The notes under the pieces are model-generated. The model was not told the DNA's origin, made no database searches, and saw only the letters and a program-made list of their open reading frames with translations. This document shows, in pieces, positions 8,221-15,727 of a DNA stretch of 18,483 nucleotides. How positions within the stretch are numbered: the first letter of the stretch is position 1; every line of letters begins with the position of its first letter. A program made the translations under genes and the position numbers. Source of the stretch: JAUVYV01 sp964394625 (GTDB lineage: Bacteria > Planctomycetota > Phycisphaerae > Sedimentisphaerales > Anaerobacaceae); the NCBI GenBank assembly GCA_964394625.1, contig CAYMYK010000036.1, positions 1-18,483 of the forward strand, given 5' to 3'.

Positions 8221-9279
8221 TCACTCGGCCCCCGAGGGCATCGGCTGAGGCGACCGTGTCGGGCCGAGCACCCTGAGATTGCCCTCTTTATCAAGCACAA
8301 GCCGGTCGATGTTGACGGTTCTGTCGCCGGATGGATGCCGGACGTCCGCGTGGGCGTGATAGACGATAAACATCTCTTTGCCGTCGGGTGACGTCGTGAT
8401 GCTGTTATGGCCCGGGCCTGAGACGCCGATGCGCAGATTTTGCTTCAGCAGCGGATTGTCGCCGCTCTTGGTCCAGGACCCAAGCGGCGCAGGTGCCGTT
8501 GCATAACCTATGCCGTACTGCGGGTCGGCGTAGTGGTTGGCCGAATACGTCATATAGTATGTCTGTTTGTTCCTGAATACGAAGGCACCTTCGTTGCAGC
8601 GGGTGGGCGTGTGGCCAGGCGTCACCGACAGCTCCCATTGGGCGCCTGCCTCGATGCACTTGACCGGTTCGCCGACTATTGCCGACAGGTCGTCTTTAAG
8701 TTTAACCGCATAGATGATTCCGTACAGGTGGCCGTGACCCGCACCCTTCCAGGGCTCGCCGACCGAGCCGACCTTGTCGAAGAACAGATACGCAGTGCCG
8801 TCGTCATCGACAAAGATATCGCCGTCGATGCAGGAGTAGCCCAAATCGAATAAAGGCGCGCGATAATCTTTGAACGGGCCTTGAGGTTTGTCGCTCACCG
8901 CTAAGCAGATGCGGGTCGAGAATTCTTTTATTTCGGCGGGCTGGCAGCTAAAGACCATATAGAACTTGTCTTTGTAGTGAACCACTTCCGGCGCCCAGTA
9001 GGTCTTGCCGCCCCAGGAGTCATTGGTTCTTCTGTATGCGTATCCGAGGGGCTTCCACTGGACGAGATTGGCCGAACTCCAGCATTTGAATCCGTCGCCG
9101 GCGGTTGTGCCGTAAAGGTAGTACCGGCCGCCGTAATGCAGCACAAACGGGTCGCCAATCCGTATTTTACCGCCGACCGGGTTGGTGTACGTTCGCTGTG
9201 AAGAAGCCGCGGCGACGGTTTCGGAGGGAGCGGCGACGGCCAGGGCAAAATATACGAGAATGAGAGTCTGTTTTTGCAT
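8221..9279 (-). CDS. Secreted glycoside hydrolase, family 43 type
   Basis: A 352-residue five-bladed beta-propeller glycosidase of the GH43 clan, which usually releases arabinose or xylose units from plant or algal polysaccharides. A signal peptide covers about 1-24 (hydrophobic core, then VAAASS), so it is exported. Residues fitting the family are the catalytic base D43 in GDPF, the pKa-modulating Asp at 152 or 154 in IDGD, the general acid E230 in CNEGAF, and the active-site H291 in SGPGHNS. WAPEV (95-99) is also typical. The start has TGAGGA about 8 nt upstream. It lies 37 nt behind hflX with no clear promoter between, so cotranscription is possible. The exact substrate and subfamily cannot be given. 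Confidence 0.88.
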   Translation of the reverse strand: MQKQTLILVYFALAVAAPSETVAAASSQRTYTNPVGGKIRIGDPFVLHYGGRYYLYGTTAGDGFKCWSSANLVQWKPLGYAYRRTNDSWGGKTYWAPEVVHYKDKFYMVFSCQPAEIKEFSTRICLAVSDKPQGPFKDYRAPLFDLGYSCIDGDIFVDDDGTAYLFFDKVGSVGEPWKGAGHGHLYGIIYAVKLKDDLSAIVGEPVKCIEAGAQWELSVTPGHTPTRCNEGAFVFRNKQTYYMTYSANHYADPQYGIGYATAPAPLGSWTKSGDNPLLKQNLRIGVSGPGHNSITTSPDGKEMFIVYHAHADVRHPSGDRTVNIDRLVLDKEGNLRVLGPTRSPQPMPSGAE

Positions 9280-9316
9280 CTTTGTGTCCTCAGATTACGG
9301 TTAAAGATTTAGAAAA

Positions 9317-10633
9317 TTAACTCTGAATTATCTTGATGGTTTCGGGATGAAGTCTCTTCAGCCCGGCCAACTGGTTTCGGCCCAGGCGGGCTTCAATCAG
9401 GACACAGCCGTCTAAGTAATTTTCCCTTACGACGGTCCCGTAGGCCCGCAGAAAGCTTTGAACCCTGCCGTCCGACTGGCTTGCGGTAACGCGAAGGGCA
9501 AGCTCGACGCCCTTATATTGTGCCAGCACGGCGGCTCTGAGCCGTTCCAGGCCGTAGCCCGTCCTGGCCGATATGCAAACCGCATCGCTGTAAAGTGTCT
9601 GGAGCATCTCAAGTGTGCCGACGGCCCTGACGACATCGACCTTGTTCAATACGAGAAGCATCGGCCTGCGGGCGCATCCGATTTCAGCCAGAACACCGTT
9701 CACCGATTCAATCTGCTTGAGGGCGTCCGGGCTCGATACGTCAACAATATGCAGCAGAAGGTCGGCGTTGACGACCTCTTCGAGCGTGGCCCTGAATGAG
9801 GCGACAAGCTGATGCGGTAAATTTCTCACGAAGCCGATGGTGTCGCTCAGCAGAACATCCGCCCCGCCGGCCGGGGTCCATCTTCTGGTGCGCGTATCGA
9901 GCGTGGCAAACAGACGGTCCTCGACGAGCACGTCCGCATCGGTCAGCGCGTTCAACAGCGTGCTCTTGCCGGCGTTCGTATATCCGACTAAGCAGATTTT
10001 GAAAAGCCCCTTTCGCCCGTCGATTTCTCGCAGGCGTCGGCTGTCTATTCTTTTGAGCTCTCGTTTTAGCTCGGTAATCCTCTTGCTGACCAGCCTTCGG
10101 TCGATTTCGAGTTGCTGCTCGCCCGGGCCCCTGGTGCCGATACCGCCGACCACGCCCGCAGCCGTCGCCCCGCCGGCGCCGGCCACCGTGTCAAGGTGAG
10201 ACCACATCCGCGTCAGCCGGGGATAGGTATATTCGAGCTGGGCAAGCTCGACCTGAAGCCGGGCCTGCCTGGTCCTGGCCCTGCCAGCGAAGATATCCAG
10301 AATCAGCTCGCTGCGGTCGAGAACCTTAATCTCGATTATCTTCTCAAGCTCGCGAACCTGGCGGGGCAGCAGGTCGTTGTCGAATATCACGACGTCCGCC
10401 CGGAAACGCCTGACCCTGCCGGCGAGCTGCTCGGCCTTGCCCCTGCCGATATACAGGGCCGGATTTATGTCGCGGACTTTCTGCTGGAAGCGGTCCACGA
10501 CAATCGCCCCTGCACTCTCCGCCAGCGCCGTCAACTCCTCCAAGTTATCGTAGTCCCTGCCGCCGCCCGGCACGGCTGCGACCAGTATGGCACGCTCTTT
10601 CCGAACCCTTAGAGTCTCGCGGACTTTATCCAA
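9317..10633 (-). CDS. hflX: Ribosome-associated GTPase HflX
   Basis: A 438-residue GTPase that binds the large ribosomal subunit and splits stalled or stress-inactivated ribosomes. The N-terminal HflX domain covers about 1-170, including YIGRGKAEQL (61-70), FDNDLLPRQ (84-92) and GIGTRGPGEQQLE (164-176). A helical linker (180-208) follows, then the G domain: G1 GYTNAGKST (217-225), G3 DTIGF (264-268), G4 NKVD (330-333) and G5 SAR (355-357). Length is normal. The start is TTG at 10633, with GGAGG 11 nt upstream. No better in-frame start is seen, and the domain needs this N-terminus. It has its own strong promoter and heads a possible two-gene unit with the GH43 gene. Confidence 0.95.
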   Translation of the reverse strand: MDKVRETLRVRKERAILVAAVPGGGRDYDNLEELTALAESAGAIVVDRFQQKVRDINPALYIGRGKAEQLAGRVRRFRADVVIFDNDLLPRQVRELEKIIEIKVLDRSELILDIFAGRARTRQARLQVELAQLEYTYPRLTRMWSHLDTVAGAGGATAAGVVGGIGTRGPGEQQLEIDRRLVSKRITELKRELKRIDSRRLREIDGRKGLFKICLVGYTNAGKSTLLNALTDADVLVEDRLFATLDTRTRRWTPAGGADVLLSDTIGFVRNLPHQLVASFRATLEEVVNADLLLHIVDVSSPDALKQIESVNGVLAEIGCARRPMLLVLNKVDVVRAVGTLEMLQTLYSDAVCISARTGYGLERLRAAVLAQYKGVELALRVTASQSDGRVQSFLRAYGTVVRENYLDGCVLIEARLGRNQLAGLKRLHPETIKIIQS

Positions 10634-10662
10634 TTAACTATCGACCTCCAAAAACAAATCCC

Positions 10663-10691
10663 ATTATAGCACACTCGCCGGCATTTTTCAA
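10663..10691 (-). promoter_or_regulatory. hflX: Sigma-70-type promoter of hflX
   Basis: On the minus strand TTGAAA (10691-10686), a 17-nt spacer and a perfect TATAAT (10668-10663) lie about 30 nt before the hflX TTG start. This leaves a short leader that contains the GGAGG site. Confidence 0.7.
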
Positions 10692-11017
10692 TTACTTCAC
10701 CCGCGGCACGGGCATCCAGCCCGTGATTTTAGCCCGTTTTGCGGCACGCGTAGTATGCCCAGAATGGCCATCCCTCCGAATCTTACCCCTTCGTAGCTTG
10801 CCCGCCGCTCCGTCTGGCGGGGTGCAATCGCCAGGTCCACTTACCCTCCACCTTAGGCATCAGGCCTGCCTGGGGCATGGCCGAGCCATCCTCTGCCTCT
10901 GCCTCGACGCTCCCTCTCACACGCTCAGACGAGACCTTCGTCTCTGCCAAAGGCCGCCTCACAGACGACAACGCCGCCCCCTTCCTGAGTGCCGTCGTTA
11001 TAGTGCTCCCGGTTGAA

Positions 11018-11101
11018 ATTTCCCGTTCGTTCGCGGGTAAGTAACTTTAGAACAACAACTTGAAATCTCACTCGCGGGAATTTATTACCCTGAAGGGTAT
11101 A
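11018..11101 (-). repeat. 84-bp dispersed structured repeat, copy B (inverted)
   Basis: Reverse-complement counterpart of 90-173. All complementary arms of copy A are kept. Most differences fall in the middle 50 bases, and CCCGCGA occurs twice in this copy. The two copies bracket the gpsA-to-hflX block in opposite orientation. Confidence 0.75.
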
Positions 11102-11322
11102 TCCCAACTGCTTCCGGATAGTTCTCCACAATAAATACCCTTCCCCACTTCGCCTGCACCGCAAGCGACATGTTTCGCCCCCTCACGCCTGAGGCACCGC
11201 CGAAGGTGTAAGGGGGTTACTCACGCTCAATATTCATCAATCCCCCTTCAACCTCCCCCAAACCCCGCGAAATTTATCCCCAATGGAGCGGGAATCCACT
11301 TCCTAATTCGATATTCCCTCCG

Positions 11323-11350
11323 CCATTGCGAACGCAGCGAAGCAATCTCA
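11323..11350. repeat. REP-like palindromic intergenic sequence
   Basis: An imperfect palindrome with ATTGC/GCAAT ends around an AACGCAGCGAA-type centre. Closely similar intergenic palindromes are, from memory, widespread in many bacterial genomes. Only one copy is seen in the window. Confidence 0.4.
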
Positions 11351-11354
11351 ATCC

Positions 11355-11380
11355 AATAATCAATAATCGATAATCAATTC
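11355..11380. repeat. Short heptamer tandem repeat
   Basis: AATAATC, AATAATC, GATAATC, then AATTC: about three and a half units of 7 bp. It lies between the REP-like sequence and the end of the membrane-protein gene. Likely simple replication slippage. Confidence 0.5.
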
Positions 11381-11404
11381 AAATCGCCCTCCTCCGAAGC
11401 CAGA

Positions 11405-11665
11405 TTACTCAGATTTTGAAATATGCATGTACTCTGCAATCAACTGTTTGGCGTAGTCCTCTGCATATTGAATCAATATCTTCTTGCGGAATCCGTAGTA
11501 CGTCAAATACCCGAAAAACAGAATAAAAGAGGTAATCGTCAGTACCCCGTTCCTGAAGTATCCAGCACCCAGGATAGCAGCAATCACGCTTGCGACCATC
11601 GCCAAGATACTCCCGCCGACAAGATTGCGCACGAACCCATACCAGATGTTGTGCTTCAGCACCAA
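11405..11665 (-). CDS. C-terminal half of interrupted multi-pass membrane protein
   Basis: If translated alone this is about 86 residues from a TTG at 11665, but there is no good Shine-Dalgarno. The frame is open up to 11692, directly behind the TAG of the preceding gene and in the same frame. The nine extra codons (VILTVGAGR) read as natural protein. I therefore think it is the second half of the 11693-12109 gene rather than a separate one. It has two membrane segments (about 17-37 and 40-58 from the TTG), a short basic stretch (FRKK) and a soluble C-terminal helix. It ends in TAA. I do not recognise the family by name. Position as last gene of the E2-E1/JAMM operon suggests an effector role, which is inference. 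Confidence 0.55.
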   Translation of the reverse strand: MVLKHNIWYGFVRNLVGGSILAMVASVIAAILGAGYFRNGVLTITSFILFFGYLTYYGFRKKILIQYAEDYAKQLIAEYMHISKSE

Positions 11666-11692
11666 CCTGCCGGCGCCAACAGTCAGTATAAC

Positions 11693-12109
11693 CTATTTAC
11701 TGGCCTCATTAAGCAATCTCACAGCCTCAGCCTTGTCTTTGCTTTCCTCAGATATGGTTTTTAGCGCGATATTAAAATCCTTCATTATCAGACGCCTGTA
11801 TTTATCTTTGTACTCGTCGGAGAACAACGTGTTTGAATACAGCATCAGATATGTTGTAGGAAATCCATCGGAATCCAGGAAATACTTGCGTTCATAGCTC
11901 TTGGAAATACATCTCCCTATATGGGCATAAAAATACAACAGTACCACCGCAAGCGTGATCTTGCCTAAGAACTCGACACTCAGAAGGAATTCCGCAAGAT
12001 TCTTTACTTCGTCGTCACCTATCAAGAAATAAAAGAGCGTCATCAAAGGAATCGATGAAATAATAGCCGGGAAGAAACGAGCTTGCATTGAATAAGTGTT
12101 GAATCTCAC
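11693..12109 (-). CDS. N-terminal half of interrupted multi-pass membrane protein, putative effector
   Basis: 138 residues from a GTG at 12109, with GGAGG exactly 7 nt upstream; an ATG eight codons in is less well placed. Two membrane segments (about 12-31 and 47-66) are followed by a charged cytosolic-looking region (70-138) containing FPTTYLMLYSN. It ends with TAG, after which the same frame continues for another 95 codons to 11405 and adds two more membrane segments. The intact form would be about 234 residues with a 2TM-soluble-2TM layout. It sits 29 nt behind the JAMM protease gene. In type II CBASS the effector occupies an equivalent place and is often membrane-embedded, so a membrane-disrupting effector is a reasonable guess. 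Readthrough, decay or sequencing error cannot be told apart here. Confidence 0.6.
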   Translation of the reverse strand: MRFNTYSMQARFFPAIISSIPLMTLFYFLIGDDEVKNLAEFLLSVEFLGKITLAVVLLYFYAHIGRCISKSYERKYFLDSDGFPTTYLMLYSNTLFSDEYKDKYRRLIMKDFNIALKTISEESKDKAEAVRLLNEASK

Positions 12110-12138
12110 AACAAAACCTCCATAGACAGTATTTGCCC

Positions 12139-12636
12139 CTACTCTCTGTATTCCTCCAACAATTCTACGTGCTTTCTTGATCTGACATAGACATGTACTT
12201 TACACCTGCACTCACTTCTCGGATCACCTCCAACAAGTAAGAGGATGGGTTCAGGGCATTTGTACCGCTCGTCCTTTGAAATTGCAACCATCTGATTCGT
12301 GTCATCTGTACTTGGGATGGGCTGCGAATAAGGATGGGAGTGCCACTCACCAAGGTAAAACTCTCGCCGCCTTCTCTGCCATAACTCCAGCAACCACTGC
12401 TGTAGCCCAGCAATTCCTCTATAGAAGCGGGATCTTTTACAGACCGAATCTGTACCAGGAACCGAACAATTTGTTACTATTGCGCAATCTCGCCTCTTGT
12501 TGTAATAACCGGTAAGAATCCCTCCAGTCTCGTTCTCACCCGCGGCGATACATCTCCGAGTTATTTTATTTAGGACTTTTGCAGGGATCCTTACACCGTA
12601 TTTTTTGTCCGGTGACCACGCCTCGAAATTATTCAC
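12139..12636 (-). CDS. JAB/JAMM metalloprotease, Cap3-like deconjugase
   Basis: A 165-residue MPN/JAMM-fold isopeptidase expected to cut the bond that the neighbouring E2-E1 enzyme forms. The zinc site is complete: E36 in GENETGG, H99 and H101 in EWHSHP, then S109 and D112 fitting H-x-H-x7-S-x2-D. Length equals stand-alone Cap3 proteins of type II CBASS. The GTG start at 12636 directly abuts the TAA of the E2-E1 gene, and GGAGGG lies 8 nt upstream inside that gene, so translation is coupled. It ends with TAG, showing that TAG is a normal stop here. It has no membrane segment or signal. It could equally be called a BilD-like protein; the neighbouring single-chain E2-E1 favours the Cap3 comparison. 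Confidence 0.92.
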   Translation of the reverse strand: MNNFEAWSPDKKYGVRIPAKVLNKITRRCIAAGENETGGILTGYYNKRRDCAIVTNCSVPGTDSVCKRSRFYRGIAGLQQWLLELWQRRRREFYLGEWHSHPYSQPIPSTDDTNQMVAISKDERYKCPEPILLLVGGDPRSECRCKVHVYVRSRKHVELLEEYRE

Positions 12637-14460
12637 TTAGATATCCCTCCATTCCTCTGAAATCAGGCTAATCCCGGCAAATATACCATTCTCATAGTTC
12701 TGTTCATAAACCGCCATTACGGCCCTCCCCGTTTCCAGTTCACATCTGCTTTCAAAGTACTTTGTAGCAGTGGAGGCTGCCAGCCACATGTCATCCACTC
12801 TTGCAGGGAAGACCGAACTCCAGCAGCCGATACCGTCCTGAGGTAACTTCTCATCTTCGAAATGCTTGGTATCGGCTTGTATGTGTTTGGACAACAGTTC
12901 CTGAACTATGGCCCTCGGGAAAGAATCAGACCGAGCCATAAAAACATACAGTCGTTGTGCTGCATATCCTACCGAAATCGAACAGAACAACTTCTCTCCC
13001 ACCCACGGAAACGTCTCCATATAATGAAGTACTTCATCCGAACCGGTGCAGTCAAAGATTATGGCCGATTCCGACACCACCTGTTTCTTCTTTCCTTCCA
13101 ACTCCTCAAACCGGCAACTGATTCCCGTCGCATTGATGTGTGAGGATTCTCGCTCGAGTCGCTTTTCAAGAGCCTCTGCCTTCCGTTCGTCAATGTCGCC
13201 GATTAGAAGCGTATGTCTGGCAAGATTGCCAACCTCTACTTTGTCTTTATCAACAATCGCAATTCCACTAACTCCACCCCTCGCAAGTATCTCTGCCACC
13301 ATTGACCCTATCGCTCCGCCCCCTATTATCGTGGTAAGCGAGGACGTTATCGTATCATGGAATCTACCTCGCACGTGTGCTTCTTGCGAACTCCAATTCT
13401 CCATAATACACCAATCCAGATTTCTTTCTTCTCGAAGTTTCCGCCTGTCAAGCATCGCACGTCCTAGCTTGTTGGGTCTGAATCCTTTTGAGAACTCATT
13501 CTTCCCGGCAAGAACCGGTAACGCAACCCCCTGCCAATGAATCTGCCTTTGTTCTTCTCCAAAACATCTCGGGATTGGAAATCCGATCAAGGCGAGATGA
13601 CTCCTATCATCTCTTAGCTTATATGCCAGCTCATTTAACATCTTCTCCAAGTTCAATCCCTGTTGCTTCGCAAATTGCTGTAATTCAATCCACTTCGTTG
13701 GGGCCTTCCAAGGCTCTTGAACCACAATCTCTGGCAGCAGAAACCAAACTCCAACATCCATGTCATTGCAGTGAGACATGATGTATTTCCCCCAATGGGG
13801 TTCAAGAACTGTGTCACCGGATTTGCTGCTGAACTTGCTGACAATAAATCTTGAAGGAGGCTGTTTCAACTCGTTTATAATACAGAAACCACAGGTGCCA
13901 ATCCGATTCTTCCAATTGCCGAAAGAGCCTTTGGACTCTGATATACAAACGTTTATTATTCGCCTGAAGAATGGATAATGGGGCAGTTCAAATGGATCTC
14001 CGGGATCGACGAGGCGTTTCGCGGAAGCTCTCCAGAGCCATTCTTTGGCTCTCTCAGCATTCCAACGCAACCTCAAGTGGGATTCAATCGGCTCGATATC
14101 ATACGTACTCCTCCCAAATTTCCTAAGGTATGACCTAACGCATATGTTCCCTTCTCTCCAAGGGACACTTTCATCTCCCAATCTGTTATACAGTTGATGG
14201 TGGAAGGTAGTTTGAATCCCGTTTTTCTTTGCCGGATAAAAATCTATTCTCCCCAATGGGTAACCATCGTCAACTTTCACATACCACACCGTCTCATCAG
14301 GAACAATACTGGCGTCGCAACTCTCTACCGTCAGCTTACAGTTCAGCACCCACCTCTTCGACTCTTCATGCCAAATATAGTTATCCAAAACTTCCACGCC
14401 AGCCAGACTGTACAGTGACTTCAAGCCGATCGTCAGGGATCTCGAAGGAGTCCTACACAT
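12637..14460 (-). CDS. E2-E1 fusion, Cap2-like ubiquitin-transfer enzyme
   Basis: 607 residues from the ATG at 14460, which overlaps the MBL stop as TGATG; a TTG three bases earlier is possible. The N-terminal part (about 1-150) is E2-like: the likely catalytic C107 in GNICVRSY is followed by the WNAERAKEWL helix. A linker domain (150-365) holds Cys near 172, 190 and 193. The C-terminal part is an E1/ThiF adenylation domain: GGGAIGS (380-386), VDKDKVEVGNLARH (403-416), a Lys near 427, DCTGSD (470-475), and candidate catalytic C546 in GIGCW. Size, domain order and Cys spacing match Cap2 of type II CBASS, which links the C-terminus of the CD-NTase to targets. No CD-NTase is present here, so its substrate must be something else. 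Both catalytic centres look intact. Confidence 0.92.
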   Translation of the reverse strand: MCRTPSRSLTIGLKSLYSLAGVEVLDNYIWHEESKRWVLNCKLTVESCDASIVPDETVWYVKVDDGYPLGRIDFYPAKKNGIQTTFHHQLYNRLGDESVPWREGNICVRSYLRKFGRSTYDIEPIESHLRLRWNAERAKEWLWRASAKRLVDPGDPFELPHYPFFRRIINVCISESKGSFGNWKNRIGTCGFCIINELKQPPSRFIVSKFSSKSGDTVLEPHWGKYIMSHCNDMDVGVWFLLPEIVVQEPWKAPTKWIELQQFAKQQGLNLEKMLNELAYKLRDDRSHLALIGFPIPRCFGEEQRQIHWQGVALPVLAGKNEFSKGFRPNKLGRAMLDRRKLREERNLDWCIMENWSSQEAHVRGRFHDTITSSLTTIIGGGAIGSMVAEILARGGVSGIAIVDKDKVEVGNLARHTLLIGDIDERKAEALEKRLERESSHINATGISCRFEELEGKKKQVVSESAIIFDCTGSDEVLHYMETFPWVGEKLFCSISVGYAAQRLYVFMARSDSFPRAIVQELLSKHIQADTKHFEDEKLPQDGIGCWSSVFPARVDDMWLAASTATKYFESRCELETGRAVMAVYEQNYENGIFAGISLISEEWRDI

Positions 14461-15587
14461 CAAGCAAATCTTCCACCACTCGGCCGAGAAGGCTCTTTTC
14501 TCGGGGTGTAGCCGCCAACCTTAGCCCCGCCATCGCTCATTTCACGAGCCGGACCGTTTGTATCGATACTAATTATTATCGGTTCTGGGTGTTCCTTTGA
14601 TGGCTCCTCCATAGTGACCAAAAACTCTCCCGACAACTCGTCCTTTACGTCCTTGTAGTAATTGGCCGCCTGTCTGTGGGGTGGTCCGTCAGAACCATCC
14701 GCCGGTATACACTTACTAGAAGAAACCAGAAACGCTTCTACTTGCCCCTGTTGAAAAAGATAATCGATGTCTTTTGTCGGTTCAGTCTTTTCTTCACCTA
14801 TGTCATCTGACAATGACAAATAGCTGCAATGGTGACTCACTTTGAAAATATCCCAAATGAGCCGTTCTTTCCGTCCCTTCTCATTAGTAATTTGCACGAT
14901 CTTGTCCCAAATTTGGTGTGGTGTGTCTCCGCCAAACATAACCCTCGTTATCCGATTGTCCTCGAAAAACGAGATGTGTAACACAAGGCTCGCTTTGTTT
15001 GGCTCAATTTCCTCGTTCTCCATTTCAGCTTTGAATGGCGCATGGACAAATATCTCCGCACCACCACTAGTCTTGCTTATGAATTCATCGACACACTCAC
15101 CAGCTCTTGTGATTAGCTGCGATCGTTCCGAGGGCTCTATGCCCTCACCTTCTAACCATTCCTTTAGCGAATCCGGTTCACCAAAGACCCTTATGTTTTT
15201 TCCGTCCTTTAATCGGTGCCTCGCTTCCTGCCTAATCACCCTTGAGGAATCATCCAGTCCTTCCTCAAGAATGAAACATGCCGGTACCCACAGTTCCCTT
15301 ATATGGATTCTGTTGTCGTCTTGATACTTCTCGGCGTGCTCAAGGTAGAAGAAATCTTCAGCCCCATTAACGTGATCTTTGTCTCGATGCGTGAACGCAA
15401 CCACATCAAAGTAGTCTCGCTCTTTATCATCCAGCACGTTTCTCAGTTCATCCGCCAGATCAATGCGCTTGTCATCGTCATCAGCCTTGCACGGCTGAAA
15501 ATAGTCGATGAGCATCAATCTCTCATCTGCGAATTCGATTAGAGAACTGTCAGCGTTTCCCAGGGGGTAAAAAGTAATCTTGGCCAT
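14460..15587 (-). CDS. ComEC-like metallo-beta-lactamase-fold protein with conjugation-like tail
   Basis: A 375-residue soluble MBL-fold hydrolase, first gene of the E2-E1/JAMM operon. Metal motifs follow the ComEC/Rec2 pattern: THRDKDH (H67, D69, D71, H72), FGGD (D221), and KVSHHCS (H252, H253). There is no membrane domain, so it is not a DNA-uptake channel. The relatives include phosphodiesterases and nucleases, but the substrate here is unknown. The last roughly 30 residues are Gly/Pro/Arg-rich, with no predicted fold, and end SGGRFA. A flexible tail with a small terminal residue is what Cap2-type enzymes act on in CD-NTases. The same codons (GGTGGAAG) also serve as the next gene's ribosome site, so the Gly pair may have a second cause. 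Start ATG at 15587 has AAAGGAG about 7 nt upstream. Confidence 0.9.
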   Translation of the reverse strand: MAKITFYPLGNADSSLIEFADERLMLIDYFQPCKADDDDKRIDLADELRNVLDDKERDYFDVVAFTHRDKDHVNGAEDFFYLEHAEKYQDDNRIHIRELWVPACFILEEGLDDSSRVIRQEARHRLKDGKNIRVFGEPDSLKEWLEGEGIEPSERSQLITRAGECVDEFISKTSGGAEIFVHAPFKAEMENEEIEPNKASLVLHISFFEDNRITRVMFGGDTPHQIWDKIVQITNEKGRKERLIWDIFKVSHHCSYLSLSDDIGEEKTEPTKDIDYLFQQGQVEAFLVSSSKCIPADGSDGPPHRQAANYYKDVKDELSGEFLVTMEEPSKEHPEPIIISIDTNGPAREMSDGGAKVGGYTPRKEPSRPSGGRFA

Positions 15588-15600
15588 CTTTGTACTCCTT

Positions 15601-15693
15601 TCAAAATACTGCTTTTATGTGACAGAAAGGAATACGGAAGACTTCGGGAATATCTCGATGACCACCAGCAATCCTTCGCTGTCGCCATTCCAT
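15601..15693 (-). CDS. Possible 30-residue leader ORF before the MBL gene
   Basis: ATG at 15693, TGA at 15603-15601, ending 13 nt before the MBL start so that its stop abuts the AAAGGAG site. The peptide starts MEWRQRRIAGG and ends HIKAVF. A weak GGAAA lies upstream. It could be a regulatory leader, the remnant of a longer gene, or chance. No homology is recognised. Confidence 0.2.
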   Translation of the reverse strand: MEWRQRRIAGGHRDIPEVFRIPFCHIKAVF

Positions 15694-15727
15694 TATTTTG
15701 TTTTTCCAACTACTGCTTAGTAGGGGC

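Larger units (their letters stand above)
10634..11404. other. Gene-poor interval of about 770 bp
   Basis: No open frame here has a convincing start, ribosome site or protein character; I treat the short frames as chance. Besides the hflX promoter and the entries below, it holds a perfect 7-bp stem, CACGGGC/GCCCGTG, around ATCCA (10707-10725). It also has C and G runs able to pair in two exclusive ways: CCCCCT 11178-11183 or CCCCCTT 11242-11248, each with AAGGGGG 11210-11216. It separates the GC-rich housekeeping block from the AT-richer island. Confidence 0.55.

Noticed and set aside
10707..10725. Perfect hairpin CACGGGC/GCCCGTG as a terminator
   Set aside because: It lies upstream of hflX, no gene ends into it from either side, and no proper U tract follows. 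It looks more like an intergenic palindrome.
10723..11016. A 97-codon plus-strand frame in the gene-poor interval
   Set aside because: Composition is repetitive Pro/Arg/Leu as expected of GC-rich noncoding DNA. It has no ribosome site and overlaps a minus-strand frame equally unlike a protein.
12637..15587. Classic type II CBASS locus
   Set aside because: No nucleotidyltransferase (GS-x-DxD) motif is seen in any gene of the operon; the first gene clearly has MBL metal motifs instead.
14460..15587. ComEC DNA-uptake protein
   Set aside because: The MBL motifs are ComEC-like, but there is no membrane channel domain, no OB domain and no competence genes nearby.
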